Below the pieces are notes generated by a model. It did no database searches. It saw only the letters and a program-made list of their open reading frames with translations, and had not been told where the DNA came from. A stretch of DNA of 64,000 bases from Selaginella moellendorffii (lineage: Eukaryota; Streptophyta; Lycopodiopsida; Selaginellales; Selaginellaceae): contig NW_003314288.1 in assembly GCF_000143415.4 (NCBI RefSeq), positions 1,489,504 to 1,553,503 of the forward strand, read 5' to 3'. How positions within the stretch are numbered: position 1 is the stretch's first letter; each line of letters begins with the position of its first letter. Positions 21,090 through 32,397 of this stretch are shown piece after piece. The position numbers and the translations under genes were made by a program.

Positions 21090-23883
21090 ATGTCGTGCAA
21101 TGGCCTCGTCGCAATGCCGTCGATGACATCGATTCTTGCCAAGCGCGCTGGCTGCTACACATCGATCCGTGGTAAGTGCCTCCTCGCGACAGCGGCCGCG
21201 GAATTTCCAGCGCGGAGCAGCAGCGACGTCTCGGTTCCTGGCCAGGGATTTCGCAACCGGCCGCAGCGGGTTCCCTGGGGCAGTGATTTCTGGGAGAGAG
21301 GGAATGGAGGCGATAGAGGACGGGAATTTAGTGATAGAGATGCTGGCGGAGCTGTGGAAGAAGGAGGTGTGCCATTCAAGGACCCGAAGAGGACACCCAG
21401 GAAGCCGAGGAAGAGGCTCCAGCAGCTCCCACCGTATGGAAATCCGCGAGAATCGGACATTAGATTCTCGAGGAGGGAGAACGAGATTGGGAGAGCGACG
21501 AAAATTCTCTCGTCCTTGAATGAAGCTCCTCCAAAGAGTGCTGTTATAGAACGCTCCAGTGATAGCACCGCCGAGAGAGACGAGGGTGGTTTTCCGGACG
21601 AGGCTCCAGCGTGTGCCGTGAAGCAAATTCCTGCTTATCCGACCACCATCTATGGCCACCCGATCGAGCACTGGAGAGTCAAAGTTTTGGAGAAGAAGAA
21701 GGCCAGAGCGGCAGAGCTAGCGAAGCTGGACGCCGACTTGGATGAGAGCGTTTATCTCAACGAGGAGTGGAAGAGAAAAAGGATACACTGGCTGTGCACC
21801 GAGATTCCTCGCCTGGACTCCATGCAAACCGTGAAGATCTTAAACTCGCAGGTGAAGTGGTTACATAACAAGGACATATCCATCGTGTGCCATCGGCTTC
21901 TCAGCATCGACCACTTCATTCGAGCTCACAGGGTACGTAGTTTTGCTTCCTTTGTTCCTTCGATCACACCATTTTGATCAGGTTTTCAAGTGGTCGCAGC
22001 AACGTCCATGGTTCGTTCTCGACTTTCAGCTCGCCAGCAGGATGTCCGAGCTACTCGGCCAGACGGGAAAAGTCGGAAGAGCTCGCGACTTGTTTGATAT
22101 CATCATCCAGTACGCTTATGTTCCCAAGGAATCCACCTACAGCACTCTCATCAAGTCTTATTTACAGGATGGCAGATACAAATACGTCGACGAGGCTTGG
22201 AAGCTCTACAACCGGATGAGAGAGTTTGGAGGATACGAACCCCCGGCGATTGTCAAGCACTCGCTCTTCAAGTTTTTGACGGAGAGTGGGAAGGCGAGCT
22301 TGAGGTGGGCCGACAGAGCTAATGCCGTCTTCAACAGCATCCGGGAGTGTAATCTTCCGTGCACGACAGAGATGTACGAGACTCTAGTGATCATCCACGC
22401 CGTGAAGGGAGACGAAGCACGAGTCCAGTTTCTAGTTGACGACATGAAGTCACAGGGTCTGGAGCTCTCTCCGTTGATCTTTGGAGCACTTATCCGGGTG
22501 TGCTCCAAGAGTGGCAACTATGTCAAAGCCGAGAAGCTCTTCGAGCAGCTGAAAGAAACGCAGGAAGAGCTCGACTGGCACTACTACATAGCCCTCATGG
22601 AAGCTTACGGCAAGGCAGGTCTCCCTGGCAAAGCTATGGACTTGTTCAGGGAAACGGAAAACTCTCCGACTTTTCCAAAGTTTGCTCTCTTCAAGATCAT
22701 CATCGAGGTGATGGCTAGCAATGACCAAGTAGAAGCTACGGAGGAGCTCCTAGGCAAGCTCCACCCCAGCCTCTACAAGTTCCAAACTTTGCAGTCGGCT
22801 TTCAACGCAGTGATGGAGATGTACTCAAGGCTTGGCAAGTTCGACAAGGTGGACTCGACCTACGCGTACATGTCCAAGCATGGCTGCCGTCCAAACAGGG
22901 AATCCTACCACTTACAGCTCCAGGCATTCATCGACAGTGGTCGCCTCGACAAGGCCGAAGAGCTTTACAACAATATGATAGAGAGGAAGTGCCTGAGGCC
23001 AGACTTCAAGACGCACGGGATAATGCTGGGAGCATACGGCAAAGCAGACCGGAAGGACAAAGTCAAGGAGATCTTCAAGCTGCTGACTGAGCACCGGCAG
23101 CCAGTCCCGGAAGAGTTCCAGCCTTACGTGGAGGCGTCGGTGAAGACAACCTGGGTGGAAAAGGCGAAGCTCTACGTGAGACCGAAGCTCACGTCCACGC
23201 AGCGAGCGATCCTAGCGGGAGTGCTGCTAGCGGGCACGCGAATGACCGCAGCGTCCTACAACGGTGCGTGCATCCACTTCGAGCAGGACGCGGAGAGCTA
23301 CAAAGGCCAGGCTCTGATACACAACTTGTACGAGATCTTCACGGACTGGGCAGTGGAGACTCCCAAGGTGGTGGAGGACAGCGGCGGCCAAGGCAGGAAG
23401 CTCCACTTCCAGACGACGCCAAACGTGAAGTTCTACTTCTACTACCACCAGTACAGGCCGAACGGGGAGCAAAAGATACCGCGCTTGGTTCACCGGTGGA
23501 TCCCCGAGCTAACGCTGGCCTACTGGTACATGTATGGCGGTCATAGATCTCTGGACGGCCGATCGATGGTTTTCAACGCGGAAGCTTACGATCACAAGGA
23601 GCTGTGCCTGGTGGTGGAAGCCATGTACGAGAGGAGGATCCAGTGCCGGATAATGCGAGACGAGCGTGGCAAGCACTACCTCGAGATTAGCAGCGAGTCG
23701 GCGGTGTGGCTGTGGAAGCTCGTCGCCGAGTACGTTCTCCCGGAGCTAATTCCTCTGCTCAAGATCGAGCCCACCTCCGAGCAAGTGCTCGAGCTCCCGG
23801 AGCCGACACATCCATTCTCCGGAGAAGAGACTGATAGCGAGAAAGAAGACGATCTTAGCGAGGATCAAAACTTCCTTCCATAG
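21090..23883 (+). CDS. OTP51: OTP51-type PPR protein with LAGLIDADG domain
   Basis: Two exons, 21090-21932 and 21982-23883, with a 49-bp intron, give 914 residues. The start chosen is ATG 21090 (MSCNGLVAMPS); ATGs at 21114 and 21123 are alternatives. The N-terminus is basic and Ser-rich, like a plastid transit peptide. The middle is a run of pentatricopeptide repeats (for example VYNAVMEMY-like and ALIRVCSKSGNYVKAEKLF blocks). The last ~220 residues begin LTSTQRAILAGVLLAG and include RLVHRWIPELTLAYWYMYGG, the LAGLIDADG-related tail that sets OTP51 apart from other PPR proteins. In Arabidopsis OTP51 is needed for splicing the second intron of chloroplast ycf3 and for photosystem I assembly. 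The same role here is inferred from the architecture. Confidence 0.9.
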
Positions 23884-23955
23884 ATCTTGGAGGCAAAGAA
23901 GAAACTTCAAGGAGACAAAGAACATCTAAACTTCACTGCCCTTCTTGGAGACAAA

Positions 23956-25273
23956 CTAAACTTCACAGCTCTTCCATAGATCTGGGCTCTTGGCGATGGC
24001 ATTCATATAGCTTGTGAGAGTGGAAGGGAAGTCGGTCATCACAGCGTCCACTCGCAATCCCTGCAAGAAGTAATCAAACTCGCGGTATGGATCCGCCCGG
24101 AAGTCTTTGGCCATGAACTGGGCTTCGTTGCGAAAGGTGGCGGGATGGATCATGAGGCCTCTTACGTGCGCCCGGTCCACTATATCCGACGGCGGTGAGA
24201 GCCTCCCCGTGGTCTCGTCTATGGGCGCTATGGTGTTCTTGTCCGTCGATATGCCTGCCACGTACGATTTGATGAAATCCAGGTATGCGTCGCTGCTTAG
24301 CTCCGAGTATGGCTGGAGTGTGTCTTGGGCGAGGTCCGTGTCTCTGCCAATGTTGAAGATCTTTGGCGACTTGGTCTGGTTTGCAACGCGCAGGATCGAG
24401 AGTGGTGCAAAGGATTGGATGAAAATCGGCTGCTGGAGCCACGATTCGGAGAGATACGGTGCGTTGTAGCCATACTTGAGCAGTGTTTCCACGTATTTGT
24501 CTTCGAAGAGCTTCCCGTGCGGCCATGTTACCTGAGAGATTAAAGACAGTTTGGGTGATTTTCGCCTTAGAGCTTACATGCTTGTTGATGAAGACTGGGT
24601 TTTTTATCTCCGGATCAATGCCCACAACTCTGGGTGCCTCCAATGCAATCGCAATGTACTCCTCGAATGTTGGTATTTGATACATCCCTGAAAGAAGCAA
24701 ACTTGCTCTATGAGAACACTTCAAAACTACTGGCATCTCTTACCATTGTAAGCTTGATCCCTAAACTCATAGCGCTGGTGGACACGGAGGGACTTGATCT
24801 CATCCAAGGTGAAGTCGACTGTTCCAGACGAGAAAGATTTTAACTAGAAGAGACTCAAGAAAGTACCCGCAAAAAAACCAGTGATGTTCTCGCCCTCCAC
24901 TGGATAGGTTGCTCTTCTACTTGCAAACTCTGGGCGTTGCGCAACATCGGTTATGGCGTCCAGAGTGGTGTCGTGCAAGCAGATGAGGAACCCATCCTTG
25001 GTAGCTCCAATGTCCGTTTCAATGATGTCTATGCCTTCTTGTATTGCCCTCTGCAGAGAAACCACTGATAAGAATAGATTTGGCAACCGCGAGAGAAGTG
25101 AGAACCTTGAACGCTGGAACAGTTGATTCAGGAAATTCCCCATTGGCTCCACGATGGGCAATGGAGTAGGGGCCGCTGGTCTTGAAAGGAGCTCTGTGGT
25201 GAAATCCACCGGGAAGTCCTTGGCTGGAGATCACAAATTCGAAGGCCAGTAGCGCAAACAAACACAATGCCAT
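23956..25273 (-). CDS. Glycerophosphodiester phosphodiesterase, secreted type
   Basis: Exons on the minus strand are 25106-25273, 24867-25050, 24744-24818, 24578-24687 and 23956-24531, joining to 370 residues; introns are 46-56 bp. The start is ATG 25273, followed by a hydrophobic signal peptide (MALCLFALLAFEFVISS). The catalytic GDPD signature is clear: IAHRGANGEFPEST, then a metal-binding IETDIGATKDG and LHDTTLD. Later blocks are FTLDEIKSLRV, GIDPEIK and the C-terminal VDAVMTDFPSTL. The enzyme hydrolyses glycerophosphodiesters to glycerol-3-phosphate and an alcohol, recycling phosphate and choline. The signal peptide points to wall, apoplast or vacuole, like the Arabidopsis GDPD5/GDPD6 branch. 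Convergent with OTP51, 72 bp apart. Confidence 0.9.
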
Positions 25274-25626
25274 TGTCAATGAAGCAAGGTTAATTAGTCT
25301 TCACAAAGTCGACTCATACATAGCATGAAGATGCTGCTCCATTTGTCGCAATCGTTGCTATTATCGAAATATCATATAAAAGGATCATAGACTTTCAGAG
25401 ATCTCCAACATCCAGCATTAATTATATAGTATCTTAATTTGCGAACTGTTATTAGGAATAGATGAGCATTTGAGCTAGTTGTAATATTCTGCTACACTGG
25501 TCATGTTGGTCAACATAGTCAACGTCACTGTAAAGCCCTAAATTTGAGATTCGAACCTGTGTCTCTTAAAACAGAGTGTGTAGGTCGAACCTAAGTTTTT
25601 TGAAAGACCTAAAAATTCTCGCGTCC
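25274..25626. other. Divergent intergenic region between GDPD and DER1
   Basis: About 350 bp between the two start codons, AT-rich in the middle. I see no repeat or clear element beyond this. Confidence 0.5.
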
Positions 25627-26738
25627 ATGTCTTCACCGGCAGAGTGAGCTCCTCCTCATTCTCTCGATTCATTGCTTGATCCCCTCGCTTGTGCAGGTTC
25701 TATCACTCGCTGCCGCCGATTATCAAGTTCTATGGCACAACTTGCTTGCTCCTCACTACCGTGGAGCGATTGGGCCTTGTCAGTGGGATGCTTCTCTACT
25801 TCTCGCCAGAGCTCGCATTCAAGAAGCTCCAGGTGAGTCGGATCGCTGTTTCTTGGCTAGATTGGCTTTGTTTGCTCTCGCTTTAGCTATGGAGGGCCGT
25901 TACGAATTTCTTCTTCCTCGGGACCTTCTCGATGAACTTCGCGATCCAGCTGATAATGCTGTAGGTGATCGATCGTCCAAGCTTTGTCGTCATTCACACC
26001 CTCTTCGTTGTTTCCAGGGCACGCTATGGCGTCCAGCTCGAGAGATCATTCGTTAGCACGGGACAGTTCGTGTGGATGATGGTCGTCTCGGCGCTCACTC
26101 TTCTGGTAAGAACTGATCTATTTTCTCGAGTCTCGGGATCGATTTTCTTCTCTTGCAGGGCATCGCCACCGTGTTTCCCAGCCTGAACTTCTGGTTCATG
26201 GGATCGGTGCTCGTGTTCATGCTCGTCTACCTCTGGTCACGCGAGTTCCCAAACGCCAGCGTGAGCATGCTCGGCCTTGTCACAATCCAGGTGAAAATCA
26301 CTCTTTCTTTCTCGTCTTTCTTCTTCACTCACTCCATCCATCGCCTTCCAGGGGTTCTACGTGCCATGGGCAATGCTCTTCATCAACACCATGTTTGGAG
26401 GCTCCTTCCTCCACGACCTCCTGGGAATCGTCATGGGCCACCTCTATCACTTCCTCACTGTTCTTTACCCGCGGTCGGGAGGACGGGACTTTCTTCGAGC
26501 TCCACGCTTCGTGTAAGACTTTCTCTTTTCCTCGCTCTTGGTTTGATCGCCAGCGCTTTTGGTTTTACTTTCCAGCCACAAGCTTCTGGCCAAGTATGGG
26601 ATCATCCACAGCGTCCCGCGGCAGCCAGATCGTAGCAGCCGCCCGCAGCCACAGGCAGAGTCGCCTCCATCTGCCCCGCCATCCGCCGCCGAAGGGACGG
26701 CATTCCGTGGACGAAGTTACCGCTTGAATCGAGACTAA
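25627..26738 (+). CDS. DER1: Derlin (ER-associated degradation)
   Basis: Seven exons: 25627-25643, 25697-25832, 25887-25960, 26018-26105, 26159-26290, 26352-26512 and 26576-26738, giving 256 residues. The first coding exon is only 17 nt (MSSPA plus two bases of Glu), and the joined start MSSPAEFYHSLPPIIKFYG matches plant Derlin-1. Rhomboid-like membrane segments follow (FFFLGTFSMNFAIQLIML, FVWMMVVSALTLL, FWFMGSVLVFMLVYLWSREF). The WSREFPNA and GIVMGHLYHF blocks are hallmarks of Derlins. The tail is Pro/Ser/Arg-rich. Derlins sit in the ER membrane and help pull misfolded proteins out for degradation. Convergent with CBF5. Confidence 0.93.
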
Positions 26739-27060
26739 GAAGCAAGAAAAGAAGAAACCAACTCTTTTTGTTCTAGCCTGACTTGCAAATGGCAAATGGA
26801 CCTTACAAGAAGTAGCGAAAGCTCCTCACAAATCGAGGACTCTTCTTTTCATCGTCTCTGATATCGTTTCTTAAGTTAGATCTCTCGGAAGCTGATTGAA
26901 GAAGCCAAGGCCACAACGTTGGAAAAATAAAGCAAAGATGAAACATACTCTTGTGCTGGGCTGGATGATTTCTTATCGGCGCTGCAGCGGGTCTGTCATA
27001 AAATAAAACTACAAAAGGATGATTAGCTCCACAGAAAAGAAGCGGCATGAAGAACCAGCA

Positions 27061-28806
27061 TCACTCTTCTTCCGCGCTTTTCTTCTTCTTTTTCTTCTTC
27101 TCCGAGGTTGGCGGCTCTGAGTCCAGTACTACAACGTCTTCGCTCGATTCGCCTTTGTGCTTCTTCTCCTTCTTCTTCTTCTCTTGCTTTGGAGTTTCTT
27201 CCACGGCCTCCTGTTCTTCCTGTTCTTGCTTTACCTTTTTCTTCTCCTTCCTGGAGGTCGGAGTTTCTTCCAGTTCGACCTCGACCTCGGCCTCTGCCCT
27301 CTTCTTTTTCTTCTTCTTCTTCTCCGTTCCCCCATCGGCTGCGTCTACCATCTCCACATCTGCGCTCTCCACTACAGCCTTCTTCTTCTTGTCTTTCTTC
27401 TTCCCGCCGTCCTCCATGGCCACCGCTGCTCCCACCATAGCCATTTCATTGCCAGCAGCGACTACAGGAAGATCCACAGTCTCGATCTTAATCTTCACAC
27501 CTCCCGCGGCGGCTGCGCTAGACGTACCAACGGCAGGATGGTTCCTCAGCCACTCCTGCGGCGTCTTCTCGTTGGGCTTGCCATGCTTGTCGAGCAGCCC
27601 GGACGCGATCATCTGTTTCTTGGCGGAAGCTCTCGGCCCAAGCCCCCACTTCCTGGGATAAGTGTCCCTCTCCATCACCACCCTCTTCACCTTCGCCACC
27701 ACGCCGTGGTCGCACGTCGCCATGTCCGACGTGCTCATCTGCGCGATGCCCAGAGCGATGGCCTCGCCTTTGGTGGTCATGAGCACCACCTCGGTGCCGA
27801 CTCCAACCTTGGAGTCAAAGCGGAGCAGCCCCGGGATCATGAGCTTGGCACCGTAGCAAATGGCGTTCACTGCCGAGTCCTTGACGACGATCCGGGGATA
27901 GTTCGTGAGGAGAACCTCGAGCGGCATGATCACCCGCCGCAGGTAGCTCTCATCCTTGTAGTTGTCGTAGACCCACTGCGCGTCCAGGACGTCGTGCATG
28001 GTGACCAAGTTGTCCTTCTCGCCGAGGATCCCCGACTGGACCCTCCGGAGCTCCTGCATGTGTCCCCCGACCCCGAGGAGCAAGCCGAGATGGACGCACA
28101 GCGTCCGGATGTAAGTCCCGGCCTCGCACTCCACCCAGAACACCACCAAGTGCTTGTCCGCATCGAACTCGAGGAGCTTGCTCTGGTAGATGGTCCTCAC
28201 CCGGAGCTGGCGCTTCACGGCAGAGATGAGCGGTGGCCTCTGGAAGAGCGCGCCGGTGAGAGTCTCCAGCCCCCGCGCAACCTTGGCCACGTCCTCCACC
28301 GCCGAGTGGAGCCGCGCGACGCACACGTACTGCTTGCCGGCTCCCTGCTGCGCCTTGACGAGGCGCGTCGCTCGATCCACGCACACGATGAGGCTGCCGG
28401 TGACCTTGGGATCCAGCGTCCCGCTGTGGCCGGTCTTGTCCACTCGGAGAATGCGCTTGATCCAGGCCACCACCTCGTGCGAAGAGGGATTGGAGGGCTT
28501 GTCGAGATTGATGACACCATACCTCACGTAGTCGAAGAGGGGGCGCTTGAGCGGCGTGAAGCCCGTGGGCAGCGGCGTGTAGTGGCCCGTGCGGACGTTG
28601 AGGGCGTCGTAGTTCTTGAGCAGCAGCGGCCACTTGGAGGTGTCGAGCGACGGCACGAACGACTGCGGCTTGATGAGGTAGTCGGTGCCTGCCTGCGCGT
28701 CGCCGAGGCTGGCGGCGCCAGTGGCGCCTCCGAGTTCTCCATGGGCCACGGCCACCACTTCCTCGCCCTTGGAGCGCTTGCGCTTCTTCTTCTCCGGCGC
28801 CTCCAT
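27061..28806 (-). CDS. CBF5: H/ACA pseudouridine synthase, dyskerin/CBF5
   Basis: An intronless frame of 581 residues starting [11 protein letters not shown]. After a dyskerin N-terminal block ([25 protein letters not shown]) comes the TruB catalytic motif [14 protein letters not shown] with the catalytic Asp near residue 130. Then come [10 protein letters not shown], the [17 protein letters not shown] block, and a PUA domain around residues 300-380. The last ~120 residues are Lys/Glu-rich repeats typical of nucleolar NAP57/CBF5 tails. The protein is the catalytic subunit of H/ACA snoRNPs (rRNA and snRNA pseudouridylation) and part of telomerase RNP in many eukaryotes. The upstream region carries telo-boxes. 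Large plus-strand frames here are antisense shadows of the GC-rich gene. Confidence 0.96.
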   Translation of the reverse strand: MEAPEKKKRKRSKGEEVVAVAHGELGGATGAASLGDAQAGTDYLIKPQSFVPSLDTSKWPLLLKNYDALNVRTGHYTPLPTGFTPLKRPLFDYVRYGVINLDKPSNPSSHEVVAWIKRILRVDKTGHSGTLDPKVTGSLIVCVDRATRLVKAQQGAGKQYVCVARLHSAVEDVAKVARGLETLTGALFQRPPLISAVKRQLRVRTIYQSKLLEFDADKHLVVFWVECEAGTYIRTLCVHLGLLLGVGGHMQELRRVQSGILGEKDNLVTMHDVLDAQWVYDNYKDESYLRRVIMPLEVLLTNYPRIVVKDSAVNAICYGAKLMIPGLLRFDSKVGVGTEVVLMTTKGEAIALGIAQMSTSDMATCDHGVVAKVKRVVMERDTYPRKWGLGPRASAKKQMIASGLLDKHGKPNEKTPQEWLRNHPAVGTSSAAAAGGVKIKIETVDLPVVAAGNEMAMVGAAVAMEDGGKKKDKKKKAVVESADVEMVDAADGGTEKKKKKKKRAEAEVEVELEETPTSRKEKKKVKQEQEEQEAVEETPKQEKKKKEKKHKGESSEDVVVLDSEPPTSEKKKKKKKSAEEE

Positions 28807-28816
28807 TTCTTCTCAA

Positions 28817-28852
28817 AAACCCTAAAGTCGGCACTAGGTTTAGGGTTTAGGG
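28817..28852 (-). promoter_or_regulatory. Telo-boxes upstream of CBF5
   Basis: An AAACCCTA on the plus strand at 28817-28824 and TTTAGGGTTTAGGG at 28839-28852 (CCCTAAACCCTAAA in gene orientation) lie 11-46 bp before the ATG. Telo-boxes are a known promoter element of plant translation and ribosome-biogenesis genes. Confidence 0.7.
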
Positions 28853-28979
28853 CTTTGATAGCATATTCGTTTGAAAATCTCGTTTTGGGTTGTAGCTCAC
28901 CAAGGTTATCACTATTGCTCTTACAGTGTATTACTCTATTGCTTGTAGCATTTTGAGAAAACTGCATAATTATAGACAT

Positions 28980-30780
28980 TTATGTTGTTGATTACATTTC
29001 TTTTATAACAGTGTTTTAAAATTCAAAAAGTTACTAATATTAAAAGGAATAAAAATTAAAATCATATTAAAAATAGTACCTTAATTTTTAATATATATTA
29101 ATATAATAATAATTTATTTAACATAAAATTTTAAAAAGAAAAGTAGCAAGGATTAATTTGTGGAAAACAAAATTGTACTTTTAGTTAAAATGTAATATAA
29201 CAACTATTAGCTAATTTTGTGAACTTAAAATCTCTTTAGTTATAATTTATTTGATTTTCTAGCTAGCTTACTACTATATTAAAATAAAAAAATAATATTT
29301 TAACACTTAGATTTTTACTATTTTTAATTTCATTTTAATAAAATTAATTACTAATTTATTATATAAATTTAATTTTTATGCTCTAAAGCATAAACAGTGA
29401 AAACTAATTTAAAATATGTATAATTTTTGTATCAATTTCAATATTACTCATTATTCTGTAGTTAAGTTTCCTTGAAAAACTATTTTAAGAATATAATTAC
29501 ATTTTTATTTTTATATATATGAGCTATCAAATATATAAAAATATTTAAGTTAAAAGATGGCTACTAAAGCTGCTTATGGCGAGGTAGATGAAGTTAGTGA
29601 GGAGGTTATTAGTAGCATTATAGCTGAATCTTTTTATGATTTATTTTTTAATAAATATTTTAAGTGAACTAGTATATAATTATTATGATTTTAAAATTAC
29701 TCCAATTTTAAAATTTACATTTCTAAATAATTAATATTTTTTAATTTTTAAATTTCAAAGTTATAAAAAATATTTAGAGGAATTATAAATTTAGCAAAAT
29801 AATAGCTAATAATGAAGAGATAAAAATAAACATAGCAAAATCGCAAATCATGATGAAGGAACTTTAGACTATAGTTAATCATTACCTTGGTAAAAGAATT
29901 TGTACTCACAATTAAGATGGATTAAACTACAATAGTATAAATCTAAACACAATTAATCCCTAAATAATATTTGTATTGTTTAGTTCTTTCTTCTCACTAT
30001 TAAATGCTATCTTGATGTATAAAAAGTAAATAAAAAATATGCATAATTTAATTCTCCTTACCACCACCATCTTTATTAAATTTTCTTTTTATTTTTTATA
30101 TTCATATTTGGAAAAACTTAAATAAATTTAAAAGTAATAAAGGAAAGGGTAAATAACAATATTGATTATCCTATAATAGGTATTGCATGTTGTCATTTAA
30201 AGAGAATGAAAAATTGAGCTATAACAATTATCTACATAATTGAAGCTGTAATTTTTATCATTAGGCAATCTACATTTTACATCCCCTTATGCAGATAATT
30301 ATTTTTATAAATTATTTTATAATTTAATTTTACCTGCAATTATAATAGATTAATTCACTTAGAATTTTTATTATAAATCTAAATAACAAAAATCAGATAA
30401 TGTTCAAAGGTATTTTCTATTTTTTATTAATTTTATTTTTAAATTTATGGTAAATTTAATAAGATTTATATTAGTTATTTCTGTGTTGTTTTATTTATAA
30501 TTTTTTTAAAAATGATGTGTTATTATACTCGTATTCTATAAAGTAATATAAAGTTTTAAATAATTCTCATTAAAGTAAAATAAAAATAAAAATAGCACAA
30601 TCTTATAATCAAATTTGTTAGTGTAAGGTAACAATGTCACTCATTAAGTCTCAAGAAATAAAGGATTAGATTTAGATGTATCTTTAAGATACAAAGTTTT
30701 GCAAAAACTTTGAATGAATTTACAGTCTTCAGAACATGATTGAGCTTTTGCATGATCTACTTAGAGAAAAATCCAAAACT
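28980..30780. other. 1.8-kb strongly AT-rich gap with one small ORF
   Basis: Nearly all A/T with many short homopolymers and no repeat structure I can define. One short frame stands out by its higher GC content: ATG 29557 to TGA 29667, 36 codons starting MATKAAYGEVDEVSEE. It has no known domain and may be chance. Nothing else is supported. Confidence 0.4.
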
Positions 30781-30816
30781 TTGAATGTATACATTCACAG
30801 TCTTCACAAGCATTGT

Positions 30817-31827
30817 TTACATTGTAGCTATTGATGGTGCTGCGTTGTTGATTTTAAGCCAAGCTGGCCTAAAATTTGCACTCGCTGTCGCCATTGTCGG
30901 AAGCACTCGCCTGGCTTCCACAAATGTGTCATCGGCCTTCTCTTGGAAATATGGCATCTTCAAGGCGTTTTGCGCCGAGATCCTCCTCGCTGGATCAATC
31001 GCCAGCATCCTCTTGAGCAGCTCCACCGCATTGGGGTCTTTAATTCCGCTTCTCACGTCCTCGGCTTTCCACCACGCCATCTTCTCCAAGATCCTCTCGC
31101 GTGCTCGTTCTCGGCGCCTGTCTTGATAGCCCATGCCACAGCCATCGATGTCCAGCTTCTTGGCAAAATCAGCCACAAAATAGTTGAGCGAGTCTCCATC
31201 CTCCTCGTCGGGCACGTCAAAGGGATTGCTACCCAGGAGCATCTCCGCGAATATGCACCCGGCGCCCCACACGTCGATTGCGGTGCCAAAGCTGGTGGCA
31301 CCCTTGAGAAGCTCCGGAGCGTTGAACGTCAGGGTCCCGACCTCGTTCGACCAGGGACGTGTCTGCAGCCTCCTCGCGGTAGTGAAGTCCGCCAGTTTCA
31401 CCACAAACTTATTCTTCTCTCCATCCCTTTTTACAAGAACGTTGCTCGTCTTGATGTCTTGATGAACGATTCTGTGCGCGTGAATCCACGCCAGGCCCTC
31501 CAGGATCTGGCGCATCACGGCCTTGATGTCGTGCTCCCCAAGCTTGCGTGACGAGACCACATCGCGCAAACTCCCGTCCATGAGCTCCATCACCATGAAC
31601 GTACCCTGGTTGTTGCAGGTCAACCCAAGAAGATTGACAACGTTGTCGTGCGCTACCTCTTCCAGGATCTCCGACTCGTTGATGATGGTATCGTAAAGGT
31701 ACTCGTGCTCGTACATCTTCTTCATGGCTACTTTGTCTCCAGTCTCTCGGTGGAACCCAACCCTCACCTCTCCGTCCGCTCCAGCGCCTAGCAACCGCGC
31801 GTCACTCGCCCACACATAGTCTGCCAT
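30817..31827 (-). CDS. Intronless Ser/Thr protein kinase with HQD and DFT motifs
   Basis: 336 residues from ATG 31827 (MADYVWASD); a longer frame upstream has only a TTG start. The kinase domain fills the protein: glycine loop LLGAGADGEVRVGF, VAMKKM lysine, HRIVHQDIKTSNVLV catalytic loop, LADFTTARRL metal-binding loop, GTLTFNAPELL P+1 loop, DVWGAGCIFAEML helix F, and DPARRISAQNAL near the end. The usual HRD is HQD and DFG is DFT; the Asp residues are kept, so activity is possible. The overall layout recalls CMGC/CDK-like kinases but I cannot name a subfamily. No transmembrane or extra domains. The lack of introns among intron-rich neighbours suggests retroposition (inference). Confidence 0.85.
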   Translation of the reverse strand: MADYVWASDARLLGAGADGEVRVGFHRETGDKVAMKKMYEHEYLYDTIINESEILEEVAHDNVVNLLGLTCNNQGTFMVMELMDGSLRDVVSSRKLGEHDIKAVMRQILEGLAWIHAHRIVHQDIKTSNVLVKRDGEKNKFVVKLADFTTARRLQTRPWSNEVGTLTFNAPELLKGATSFGTAIDVWGAGCIFAEMLLGSNPFDVPDEEDGDSLNYFVADFAKKLDIDGCGMGYQDRRRERARERILEKMAWWKAEDVRSGIKDPNAVELLKRMLAIDPARRISAQNALKMPYFQEKADDTFVEARRVLPTMATASANFRPAWLKINNAAPSIATM

Positions 31828-31966
31828 CGCTCGAAAAAATGAATGCTTAGGAAAACCTAAAGGATTTGTTTTATAGTAATTTGCAGAAAAGGCCAGCTTC
31901 AAGAAAAAGATGGAGAAAAAGGAGCTTAGTTTAATTACAAGTGTAAAAAGAAAGGAAAAAAAATCT

Positions 31967-32058
31967 TTAAATCTTGGTGGTGATGTCTCGCCCGGGAACG
32001 TATGGCAGCATATTCTCCTTGAGCTTCCGTAGGATCATCAAGAGAGCACCACCAACTT
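31967..32058 (-). other. Possible terminal exon of an unannotated small gene
   Basis: On the minus strand a GTGTGTGTGTAG acceptor is followed by an open stretch reading QVGGALLMILRKLKENMLP and then YVPGRDITTKI before a TAA. It reads like a real amphipathic or basic peptide, but I found no upstream exon with a clear start and do not recognise it. It could equally be 5' leader of the kinase. Confidence 0.2.
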
Positions 32059-32397
32059 GTCTACACACACACAAAAGAGAGAAAAAAAAAAAAGGATCAG
32101 AAAACATAGAGAAGAAGCTTTTTTGTTGATCTCAAAGTTCATCGTTGTTGATCGAGAAGAAGAAGATCCGATCACAGCAGAGACGAGCAGGCATTCCCAA
32201 AAAGACAAGGCTAATCTTCTTTGAGCATCGAGCCCGACCGTGTAAGTAAGAGATCATAAAGGAACGGAATTAGGGCAAGACCTAGAGTGGCTGGAGAGGC
32301 GACTGGTTCATCCGGCAGATCCCAGGTACTGCATAGGCGCCGGAGTAGATCCGGATCAATGCCGGTGGGGCGGCGGCGGGGATTCTAGAGGGGAGGG

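Noticed and set aside
27157-28956. 599-codon plus-strand frame opposite CBF5
   Set aside because: Antisense shadow of a GC-rich intronless gene; Arg/His/Leu-rich with no domain.
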